DNA of 64,000 bases from contig NZ_JARZFX010000004.1 of assembly GCF_036026595.1 (NCBI RefSeq), positions 186,001 to 250,000 on the forward strand, in the 5' to 3' direction. The notes below the pieces were generated by a model that was not told the origin of the DNA, did no database searches, and worked only from the letters and a program-made list of their open reading frames with translations. Source of the DNA: Virgibacillus_P tibetensis. GTDB taxonomy: Bacteria > Bacillota > Bacilli > Bacillales > Amphibacillaceae. Made by a program: the position numbers and the translations under genes. This document shows positions 45,049-52,355 of the stretch, piece after piece. Position 1 is the stretch's first letter. Each line of letters opens with the position of its first letter.

Positions 45049-45180
45049 TTGAAAAAAGAATGGATTAAACCAGTACTGGAAGTATTAGATGTACATCATA
45101 CAATGCTAGGATCAGAGGGTGAATACACTGATGCCTCTTTTGATGCAGGAACTCCCTTTAGTGAAATAACGGTGAGTTAG
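45049..45180 (+). CDS. Lasso peptide precursor A1
   Basis: A 43-residue precursor peptide. TTG start after AAGGGAGGTG. The 19-residue leader MKKEWIKPVLEVLDVHHTM has the recognition pattern of firmicute lasso leaders (aromatic, Pro, Leu) and Thr at position -2. The core is 24 residues and starts LGSEGEYTD; an acid at core position 9 (Asp) allows a 9-residue ring. The tail ends SEITVS, with the terminal Ser expected for paeninodin-type phosphorylation. Leu at core position 1 is unusual; Gly, Ala, Ser or Cys are more common. It lies directly after cyclase C1 and is followed by a strong terminator. Confidence 0.85.
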   Translation: MKKEWIKPVLEVLDVHHTMLGSEGEYTDASFDAGTPFSEITVS

Positions 45181-45209
45181 TAAGACATTTTCGCGTAGCA
45201 TATTAATTT

Positions 45210-45238
45210 GCACCTATTTAAAAGTAGGTGCTTTTTTT
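45210..45238 (+). terminator. Terminator after precursor A1
   Basis: GCACCTA and TAGGTGC form a 7-bp stem with an 8-base loop followed by seven T. It separates the C1-A1 unit from the C2-A2 unit. Confidence 0.9.
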
Positions 45239-45286
45239 CATTTCTACTGACGTTATAAAATTTAACAATTAAGTATCAAGAAGAGA

Positions 45287-45315
45287 TTGACAATAAAAGG
45301 TCTAGATGGTATAAA
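45287..45315 (+). promoter_or_regulatory. Sigma-A-like promoter of the second lasso unit
   Basis: TTGACA (45287-45292) and TATAAA (45310-45315) are separated by 17 bp. This is the best consensus promoter in the cluster and lies 121 bp before cyclase C2. Confidence 0.85.
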
Positions 45316-45323
45316 TTAAGTAT

Positions 45324-45339
45324 GTTCTTAATAAAGAAC
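45324..45339. promoter_or_regulatory. SinR-like operator at the second lasso promoter
   Basis: GTTCTTAATAAAGAAC is an inverted repeat at the expected transcription start, with GTTCTTT (SinR consensus) on the reverse strand. It shares 14 of 16 positions with the eps spacer operator at 14407. Confidence 0.7.
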
Positions 45340-45393
45340 CAAACGAATCTAATTACTTTGATTATAAGGAAGGTATTTTTTTTGGTTTTCCGC

Positions 45394-45409
45394 GTTCTAT
45401 TTAAAGAAC
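45394..45409. promoter_or_regulatory. Second SinR-like operator in the lasso leader
   Basis: GTTCTATTTAAAGAAC is a second inverted repeat, centred exactly 70 bp from the first, in the leader just before the C2 ribosome binding site. Its reverse strand also has GTTCTTT. Confidence 0.65.
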
Positions 45410-45435
45410 AACAGTAACGCTAAGGGAGGGTTTCC

Positions 45436-47373
45436 ATGAGTGCAATAACAGGAATTTTCCATATCAATAAAGAATCCGTTTCACACGAACACAGTAAACT
45501 CATGATGAATTCACTTCAACAATATCCCTCCGATGACATAAAAACATGGAACAATAAATATATATTCCTCGGCTGCCATGCTCAATGGATTACTCCAGAG
45601 TCACTAGGTGAAGAATTGCCTTACTATGACTATGAAAGACAATTAGCAATTACAGCTGATGCCATCATTGATAACAGAGATGACCTGTTTGATAGGTTAC
45701 AAGTGGATAGGGGACGAAGAAAGGTAATGCCAGATAGTCAGTTGATTTTGCTTGCTTATTATAAATGGGGTGAAGCTACTCCCATCCACTTGCATGGTGA
45801 TTTCGCTTTTATGATATGGGATGAACGGAATCAGAAGCTGTTTGGTGCACGAGATTTCTCGGGATCTCGGACACTTTACTTTTATCGCAATGAAACCCGG
45901 TTTGCATTTTCTACAACAATCGAACCGTTATTCACATTACCATATCTTGATAAGGTACTTAATGAAGAGTGGCTTGCTGAATTTCTGGCGATCCCAACCA
46001 TGGTTGAAGCAGTTGATATGTCTTCAACAGTTTATAAATCTGTTCACCAAGTCCCTCCTTCACATACTATAACGGTTGTAGATGGTAGGGTTTCTGTTTC
46101 AAGGTATAACGCAATAGATGTTAATGAGGAGATAAAACTTAAGTCTAATGCTGAGTATGAAGAAGCATTTCGGCATGTGTTTCAGAACGCTGTAACAGCT
46201 AGAACCCGTACTCACGGAGAAGTGGGTTCTCACTTAAGTGGTGGATTGGATTCAGGTTCAGTCGTAAGTTTTGCTGCAACTAATCTTAGGAAAGAGAACA
46301 AACGGTTACATACGTATAGTTACATACCAGAAGACACTTATACAGATTGGACTCCACATTATTATGAAGCCGATGAAAGACCTTACATTAAGGAAACAGT
46401 GAGGCATATAGGTAATATATCAGATAATTATTTAAGCTTTAATGGAAGAAGTTCCTTGTCTGAAGTAGATGATTTCTTAGACATCATGGAGATGCCCTAT
46501 AAATTCTTTGAAAACACGTTTTGGCTAAAAGGGATAAATGAGGCTGCTCAGCAAAAAGATATTAAAATAATGTTAAATGGGGCGAGAGGAAATCACTCTG
46601 TATCCTGGGGATCTATGACATTAACATACAACTATTACGCAGAGTTATTTAAGAAGTTAAAGTGGGTTCGGCTTTTCAATGAGTTGGATTCATACTGTAA
46701 TAATTTTAATACTGGTAAGTCAGTAATGTTTCCATTCGTTGCAAAAAGAGCAATTCCTAACGCGTTTGCCAAGAAGGAACAACATAATTTTCCAGTATTT
46801 ATTAATCGGGATTTCGCACAAAACACCAATGTATATGCAAAACTTCGGGAGAATAATCTTGATGAAAATGGCATTGTATTCAAAAATCTAACGAAATATA
46901 GAAGGAATTACTATAATCAGGCGCATGTTTGGAATAAAAGTGGTGTTGCTTCAACTAACTTGTCACTGCGTTATTCTTTGTGGGATAGAGATCCTACGAA
47001 TGATTTGAACGTAATTCGCTTTTGCCTGGCGATACCTGAGGAACAGTATGTCACGGGAGGTATGGAGAGATCCATAATAAGGCGCGCAATGAAGGATTAC
47101 CTTCCCGATAAAGTGAGGCTAAACCAAAGCAGTCGTGGAATACAAGGTGCAGACGTCGTTCATCGCATGACTTCGGATTGGAGTGGTTTTTTAAATGAAT
47201 TACATGAACTTGCTGAAGATGAGAATATAAGTGAATTTATTAATATTAACGTAATAAAGGAGTGTTTATCAAAGCTAGGAAATGACCCGAAACCTGAATT
47301 ACTGTTTACAGATGAATTTAAGGTTTTAACCCGCAGTTTAATTGTATATCGATTTATCAGACGTTTTAGTTAA
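45436..47373 (+). CDS. Lasso peptide cyclase C2 (asparagine synthetase-like)
   Basis: A 645-residue second AsnB-like macrolactam synthetase, beginning MSAITGIFHINKE, again with Ser in place of the glutaminase Cys, and with LSGGLDSGSVVSFAA as the pyrophosphatase motif. It shares long identical stretches with C1 (for example FLGCHAQWITPES and MPDSQLILLAY) but is clearly diverged in the C-terminal half, which suggests an older duplication followed by specialisation. Its own promoter with SinR-like sites lies upstream. A different precursor follows 20 bp downstream. Confidence 0.93.
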   Translation: MSAITGIFHINKESVSHEHSKLMMNSLQQYPSDDIKTWNNKYIFLGCHAQWITPESLGEELPYYDYERQLAITADAIIDNRDDLFDRLQVDRGRRKVMPDSQLILLAYYKWGEATPIHLHGDFAFMIWDERNQKLFGARDFSGSRTLYFYRNETRFAFSTTIEPLFTLPYLDKVLNEEWLAEFLAIPTMVEAVDMSSTVYKSVHQVPPSHTITVVDGRVSVSRYNAIDVNEEIKLKSNAEYEEAFRHVFQNAVTARTRTHGEVGSHLSGGLDSGSVVSFAATNLRKENKRLHTYSYIPEDTYTDWTPHYYEADERPYIKETVRHIGNISDNYLSFNGRSSLSEVDDFLDIMEMPYKFFENTFWLKGINEAAQQKDIKIMLNGARGNHSVSWGSMTLTYNYYAELFKKLKWVRLFNELDSYCNNFNTGKSVMFPFVAKRAIPNAFAKKEQHNFPVFINRDFAQNTNVYAKLRENNLDENGIVFKNLTKYRRNYYNQAHVWNKSGVASTNLSLRYSLWDRDPTNDLNVIRFCLAIPEEQYVTGGMERSIIRRAMKDYLPDKVRLNQSSRGIQGADVVHRMTSDWSGFLNELHELAEDENISEFININVIKECLSKLGNDPKPELLFTDEFKVLTRSLIVYRFIRRFS

Positions 47374-47392
47374 GTATAAGGGGGTGATGATA

Positions 47393-47554
47393 ATGAAGAT
47401 GGAATGGAAAAAACCAGTTTTGGAAGTACTTGATATTAGCATGACAATGAATGGACCCGGAAATGCAAATGCAGATTGTTTTGATGTAGGGGAGGCCCCA
47501 GGGAAAATTCTTGATCCTGAAACGTCACAAGCAAGTTGCTTGAATGGTAGTTAA
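47393..47554 (+). CDS. Lasso peptide precursor A2
   Basis: A 53-residue precursor. The leader MKMEWKKPVLEVLDISMTM is 19 residues long, like that of A1, with Thr at -2. The core is 34 residues and begins NGPGNANAD, which parallels the paeninodin ring (AGPGTSTPD); Asp at position 9 would close a 9-residue ring. The tail is long and contains Cys at core positions 10 and 30 and ends CLNGS with a terminal Ser. Asn at position 1, the length and the two cysteines set it apart. ATG at 47393 is chosen because AAGGGGG lies 8 bp upstream. Confidence 0.87.
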   Translation: MKMEWKKPVLEVLDISMTMNGPGNANADCFDVGEAPGKILDPETSQASCLNGS

Positions 47555-47581
47555 GTATAGTTAATTTCTACTTAAAAATCA

Positions 47582-47610
47582 GCCCTTATACTTCGATTAA
47601 GTGTAAGGGC
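47582..47610 (+). other. mRNA hairpin between precursor A2 and the kinase gene
   Basis: GCCCTTATACTT and AAGTGTAAGGGC form a 12-bp stem (one T-G pair) with a 5-base loop and no T run behind it. It is more likely a partial terminator or a 3' stabiliser that raises precursor mRNA over the enzyme genes. Confidence 0.65.
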
Positions 47611-47637
47611 AACCATAAAAAAAGCAGGTGAAACTAA

Positions 47638-48567
47638 ATGGCAGACATAGCCGGTGATACGATCTACAAAGCATTTGGACTGACAATTTCAAGCGACTTT
47701 TATTTACCAGAATTACCTCAACTTCCTAGAATTAAAGCGCCCGATATAGTGGTGCGAAAAGCAGATCTTCTTCAACTATGGGTTGAAATGACTGAACCAA
47801 ACAGACACTTTAGCGTCCAAGAAAACTTTTGTATGTTTGAAGTTCCAGAGGTAGCTATTTACATGGTGGAGTCAGGGAGTACAATTTCTGTCTATCCATA
47901 CGATCAGGCTAACGAAGACCAAGTCCGCCTCTACATCCTAGGCACTTGTATGGGAGCACTTCTCATGCAACGAAAAACCCTCCCACTACATGGCAGCGCG
48001 GTAGCGATAGATGGTAATGCATATGCGATTGTAGGTGATTCAGGTGCCGGGAAATCGACGCTTGCCTCGGTATTCTTACAGAAAGGGTATCATCTACTCA
48101 GTGATGATGTCATTCCAGTTACTCTAACTGAAGATCATACACCTATTGTTACCCCAGCATACCCCCAACAAAAATTATGGATGGAAAGCTTAAATCAGTT
48201 TGGAATGGAATCCAAGCATCTAAGACCAATCATTGATCGGGAAACAAAATTTGCTGTTCCAGTTAGTGATCAGTTTGCAGATAAACCACTGCCTCTTGCT
48301 GGGGTGTTTGAACTAATTAAAAAGGAGGATGAAGAAATCAAAGCTAATTGCATCCAAAAACTAGAACGATTTCATACATTATTTCAGCATACATACCGCA
48401 ATTTTCTACTTGAACGTTCAGGGTTAATGGACTGGCATTTTAATACTACTGCAAAAATAGTTAACAAGTTGGAAATATACCAACTATGTAGACCTGAGTT
48501 CCGTTTTTCAGCTCATGATTTGGCCGAAATAATTTTAACTAAAATCAAAAAGGACGTGAAGGTATGA
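47638..48567 (+). CDS. HPr kinase-like lasso peptide kinase (PadeK-type)
   Basis: A 309-residue protein with an HPrK/P-type C-terminal domain: LPLHGSAVAIDGNAYAIVG followed by Walker A (GDSGAGKST, near residue 140) and LLSDDVIPV. In paeninodin biosynthesis such a kinase (PadeK) phosphorylates the C-terminal Ser of the precursor; both precursors here end in Ser. HPr and the V subdomain typical of true HprK are not relevant to this cluster. It is followed by B1 with an ATGA overlap. Confidence 0.88.
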   Translation: MADIAGDTIYKAFGLTISSDFYLPELPQLPRIKAPDIVVRKADLLQLWVEMTEPNRHFSVQENFCMFEVPEVAIYMVESGSTISVYPYDQANEDQVRLYILGTCMGALLMQRKTLPLHGSAVAIDGNAYAIVGDSGAGKSTLASVFLQKGYHLLSDDVIPVTLTEDHTPIVTPAYPQQKLWMESLNQFGMESKHLRPIIDRETKFAVPVSDQFADKPLPLAGVFELIKKEDEEIKANCIQKLERFHTLFQHTYRNFLLERSGLMDWHFNTTAKIVNKLEIYQLCRPEFRFSAHDLAEIILTKIKKDVKV

Positions 48568-48854
48568 ACAGAAAAAGCACGTTATCGATCAGTCATATGG
48601 TAAGTCAAAAGGAAGGGAATATTGTTAGTGATATGGATGGGGAGAAAGTGATGCTGAGTATTCATAATGGGAAGTACTTTAATTTGGGGCATATGGGTGG
48701 AGAAATATGGGAACGGGTCAAAGCTCCTATTACTATTGAAGAGCTGGTTAGACAATTAACCACGCAGTACGACGTGGAACAATCTGCATGCCAAGAACAG
48801 GTTATTTCCTTTTTAGATCTCTTAGCTGCGGAAGATTTGGTGCAAATAGAGTAG
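48564..48854 (+). CDS. PqqD-like lasso B1 leader-recognition protein
   Basis: A 96-residue RiPP recognition element of the PqqD fold. Recognisable features are the GEKVMLSIHNGKYFNLGHMG strand region, IWERVKAPITIEELV and the C-terminal helix. It binds the leader peptide and brings it to the B2 protease and the cyclases. It starts inside the kinase stop codon (ATGA). A single B1 probably serves both precursors, in agreement with their similar leaders. Confidence 0.9.
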   Translation: MNRKSTLSISHMVSQKEGNIVSDMDGEKVMLSIHNGKYFNLGHMGGEIWERVKAPITIEELVRQLTTQYDVEQSACQEQVISFLDLLAAEDLVQIE

Positions 48855-48893
48855 GAGGTGCAACTCTAGTATCTATGAAGGGAGCAGAAGACT

Positions 48894-49358
48894 ATGATAA
48901 AGCTTGGTATATTTTTAAAATTAACTTGGAAAATGAAAATGCTCTTATTCGAATCTTATTATTATTTGGGTTATGCGCGTATTCTTAAGAGTCTCCCGTT
49001 TGTTAGAGTTGCGCCTTCTCTTGGAGAGCAAATGGAAGAAACGAGTGTGTTTCCGAGTTTAACTGATCGGCAGCAGTTAAGGGATATTTCGCAAGCAATC
49101 CATATAGCCAGTAGCTATACGTTGTGGGAAAGTCAATGTCTTGTGAAGGCGATTGCTGCAATGAGAATGCTCGAGAGAAGGAAAATTGAAAGTACGCTTT
49201 ATCTAGGGACTGCTAAAGAAAAATCAGGTCAGTTAATTGCGCATGCTTGGCTGCGTAGTGGTCCTTATTATATAACTGGTTCAGAAGGTATGGAACGTTT
49301 CACGGTTGTTAGTAAATTTGCTAAAAATATCTGTTGTAAAGGAGCAAGTGATGGATAA
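48894..49358 (+). CDS. Lasso peptide B2 leader peptidase (transglutaminase-like)
   Basis: A 154-residue transglutaminase-like cysteine protease. The catalytic Cys is in WESQCLVKAIAAM and the His in IAHAWLRSG; the Asp is not obvious after YYITGSEG. It removes the leader to free the core N-terminus for cyclisation. The ATG has a weak AAGGGAG 11 bp upstream, and the start is 39 bp after B1. It overlaps the next gene by 8 bp. Confidence 0.88.
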   Translation: MIKLGIFLKLTWKMKMLLFESYYYLGYARILKSLPFVRVAPSLGEQMEETSVFPSLTDRQQLRDISQAIHIASSYTLWESQCLVKAIAAMRMLERRKIESTLYLGTAKEKSGQLIAHAWLRSGPYYITGSEGMERFTVVSKFAKNICCKGASDG

Positions 49359-50526
49359 TCTTAATTTAGAGGATGTACCTAAAGAATTAAAGCTACTACT
49401 TGAATTACTTAGAAGCGATTACGATACCGTAGTTGATCTCCACTCGAAACTGTTTACTGCTGTCGATTGGAATCTCTTTATGGAATTAAGCATGCACCAT
49501 CGTATTTTCCCATTACTTTTTTCTAAGTTAAAAGTGACCAACTCAGATATGATCCCCCCTTATGTTATTGAATTTATCTCCCAGCAGTATAAAAAGAATA
49601 CATTTCAAATGCTTTATTTAAGTGGAGAAATGGAAAAGGTTGCTAAAATATTTTCTGCGAAACAATTGCCACTTCTATTTTTAAAAGGACCAGCACTTGC
49701 TCATGATCTATATGGGGATATTTCTCTCCGGACTTCCAGTGATTTGGATATATTAATTCCAATAGATAAACTCGAAAAAGCGGAGGAGCTTCTTGTAGAG
49801 GAGGGGTATGTAAAAGATGATTACATTCAAACAGTGTTGAATGATTGGAAGTGGAGACATCATCATATTACCTTTTTTCATCCTCAGAAACGAATTAAGC
49901 TGGAAATCCATTGGAGACTTAATCCAGGTCCTGCCAGGGAACCGGGATTTGACGAGCTATGGAAAAGAAAGCGTAAAAGCAAGTTGACAGGCACTTCTAT
50001 TTACATACTCAGCAAGGAAGATCTGTTTTTGTTTCTCGTCTCTCATGGCTCCCGTCATGGTTGGTCACGTCTTCGCTGGCTGATGGATATAGGCCAATTG
50101 ATAAAGAAAGATGTTGATTGGGCACTGACCATGAAAACCTTAGGTAAATATCGTTACCATCGAGCAGGTGGTCAGGCGATTATTTTGGCATCACAACTAG
50201 TAGACTCGGGTTCTGCGAATGAAATAGCGTATTTAACGTCTAATAAATCTATCAATCAACTTGCTCAACAGGCAGTATTTTACCTTGAGCGTATGGTTAA
50301 TTTACATACAGATCCAGTGCCAGAAGAAGTAGCTCGCTATCATAAGCGCCATTTATTTTCATTAATGTCATTAGAGCAAAAGTTTTTCTTCATAATTAGC
50401 TTTCTGCATCCATATCCAGAGGACAAGGAAGCATTACCACTGCCCAACCGAATCCATTTTTTATATTTTCCACTACGCCCTTTTTTATGGGCATGGAGAA
50501 AGACGAGAAAGCATGCTTTACAATAG
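49351..50526 (+). CDS. Nucleotidyltransferase-family tailoring protein
   Basis: A 391-residue nucleotidyltransferase-fold protein (PF14907 type). The core is FLKGPALAHDLYGDISLRTS followed by SDLDILIPIDKLEKAEELL, with the DxD metal pair. The family is common in firmicute lasso clusters next to HPrK-like kinases; for pseudomycoidin I recall a report that the protein (PsmN) adds hexoses to the phosphorylated Ser. The start at 49351 is chosen because AAAGGAG precedes it; the frame from 49306 runs further into B2. Confidence 0.85.
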   Translation: MDNLNLEDVPKELKLLLELLRSDYDTVVDLHSKLFTAVDWNLFMELSMHHRIFPLLFSKLKVTNSDMIPPYVIEFISQQYKKNTFQMLYLSGEMEKVAKIFSAKQLPLLFLKGPALAHDLYGDISLRTSSDLDILIPIDKLEKAEELLVEEGYVKDDYIQTVLNDWKWRHHHITFFHPQKRIKLEIHWRLNPGPAREPGFDELWKRKRKSKLTGTSIYILSKEDLFLFLVSHGSRHGWSRLRWLMDIGQLIKKDVDWALTMKTLGKYRYHRAGGQAIILASQLVDSGSANEIAYLTSNKSINQLAQQAVFYLERMVNLHTDPVPEEVARYHKRHLFSLMSLEQKFFFIISFLHPYPEDKEALPLPNRIHFLYFPLRPFLWAWRKTRKHALQ

Positions 50527-50538
50527 GAGGATAGAAGA

Positions 50539-52335
50539 ATGAAGCACATTTTTTATTTCTTAAAGCAAATCCATGCATATTCCGGAAAGATTCTCTATAT
50601 TAACCTTTTTGCTATGATTGCCATTGGATTAATGGAAGGAATCGGAATTGTATTATTAATACCTTTAATTAGTATGAGCGGGATTGTTGATATGGGAGTG
50701 GAGGAAATACCACTTTTAAGTGTTTTTGGATTCCTTGATAATATTCCGTTATCGATGGGTCTGCCGTTGATCTTAGGACTATTTGTTATGGTGGTTGTTG
50801 GACAAAATATTGTTAATCGGCAACTGACGGTTAAGAATGCCGTCATTCAGCATGGCTTTTTAAGACATATGCGTTTAGAGACGTATGGTTCCTTACTTTA
50901 TGCAAACTGGGATTTCTTTATCAAGCAGCGGAAATCAGATCTTATAAATATTTTAACAGCTGAAATAGCAAGAGCTAGTGCGGGTACCCATTCGTTTCTG
51001 CAATTTGCTGCCTCGCTTGTTTTTACATTTATACAAATTGGTCTTGCTTTTTGGTTATCCCCCAGTATAACGATCTTTGTGCTGTTATGCGGTTTAATAC
51101 TAATCTATTTTAATCGCAAATTCCTTAAGAGATCGCTATCGTTGGGCCAACGAAATTATGAATTAGGCAGGAGCTATATGGCCGGGATTACCGACCAGGT
51201 TAATGGGATCAAGGATATAAAGAGTAATACACTGGAATCTACCAGATTGGAATGGTATGAATCGATAACCAATCAAATGCAAAATGAACAAGTAGAATAC
51301 ACAAGATTGAAATCAACATCTCAGTTATATTATAAAGTTGCATCTGCGGTACTTATTGCAGCGTTTATTTATATCGCTGTGACTATGTTTAATGCACAAG
51401 CAGCTCAGCTGATGTTAGTAATAATAATCTTTTCGAGACTATGGCCGAGAGTAGCTGGAATCCAAGCATCCATGGAGCAAATTGCAGCGACAATTCCCGC
51501 CTTTAAATCGGTGAAGGCTCTACAGCATGAATGCAGCGTTGCCAGGGAACTTGAAATGGGATTGAATCAGGAGGTATCTCCGCTTGGTGTTACAGATAAT
51601 ATTAGCTGTGATCATGTTTCCTTTCGATATAATAAAAGTGAACCAAACTATGCCCTGCAGGCTATTAATCTGGTAATACCTTCTGACCAGATGACAGCGT
51701 TTGTAGGGAGGTCCGGAGCTGGTAAAAGCACATTGATAGATTTAATTATGGGTCTGAATCAACCGGAAAAAGGTGAGGTATTGATTGATGGAATACCTTT
51801 ATCGGATGAAAACCTACTCGCATGGAGACACTCGATTAGTTATGTTCCACAGGACCCCTTCTTATTTAATGCGAGTATTAGAGAAAACCTGTTATTAGTA
51901 AAACCGAATGCGAGTGAACAGGAAATGTGGGAAGCATTAACGTTCTCTTCAGCCGCAGAATTTGTAACTAAGCTCACTGAAGGGCTTGATTCGCTAATTG
52001 GGGACAGAGGGATAAAGTTATCTGGGGGAGAAAGGCAACGCTTGGTTTTGGCGAGGGCTATTTTAAGAAAACCTTCCGTTCTCGTATTGGATGAAGCAAC
52101 AAGTGCACTGGATACAGAAAATGAGACAAAAATTCAAGAAGCATTAGATAGTTTAAAAGGGAAAATGACTATCATTGTTATTGCGCACCGCCTATCCACG
52201 ATTCGCAATGCTGATCAGGTTGTCGTGTTGGATGAAGGGGAGGTTATTCAAAAAGGTGGTTTTTCTCAATTGGCTAAAGAAAAAAGAAGTACGTTTAGTC
52301 ATCTATTAAAAAACCAATTGGAAGCAACACTATAA
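50539..52335 (+). CDS. Lasso peptide ABC exporter
   Basis: A 598-residue half-transporter: about six membrane helices in residues 15-310, and an ATPase domain with Walker A (GRSGAGKST), signature LSGGERQR, and Walker B (VLVLDEATSALD). No C39 peptidase domain is present. It lies 12 bp after the tailoring gene, with AGGAGG, and should export the mature lasso peptides and give self-protection (LasD role). Confidence 0.9.
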   Translation: MKHIFYFLKQIHAYSGKILYINLFAMIAIGLMEGIGIVLLIPLISMSGIVDMGVEEIPLLSVFGFLDNIPLSMGLPLILGLFVMVVVGQNIVNRQLTVKNAVIQHGFLRHMRLETYGSLLYANWDFFIKQRKSDLINILTAEIARASAGTHSFLQFAASLVFTFIQIGLAFWLSPSITIFVLLCGLILIYFNRKFLKRSLSLGQRNYELGRSYMAGITDQVNGIKDIKSNTLESTRLEWYESITNQMQNEQVEYTRLKSTSQLYYKVASAVLIAAFIYIAVTMFNAQAAQLMLVIIIFSRLWPRVAGIQASMEQIAATIPAFKSVKALQHECSVARELEMGLNQEVSPLGVTDNISCDHVSFRYNKSEPNYALQAINLVIPSDQMTAFVGRSGAGKSTLIDLIMGLNQPEKGEVLIDGIPLSDENLLAWRHSISYVPQDPFLFNASIRENLLLVKPNASEQEMWEALTFSSAAEFVTKLTEGLDSLIGDRGIKLSGGERQRLVLARAILRKPSVLVLDEATSALDTENETKIQEALDSLKGKMTIIVIAHRLSTIRNADQVVVLDEGEVIQKGGFSQLAKEKRSTFSHLLKNQLEATL

Positions 52336-52355
52336 GGATTGGAGAGCGGTTAACA

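Noticed and set aside
48788..48988. 66-codon frame overlapping B1 and B2
   Set aside because: It overlaps both lasso genes in another frame and its product resembles no known family; a shadow frame.
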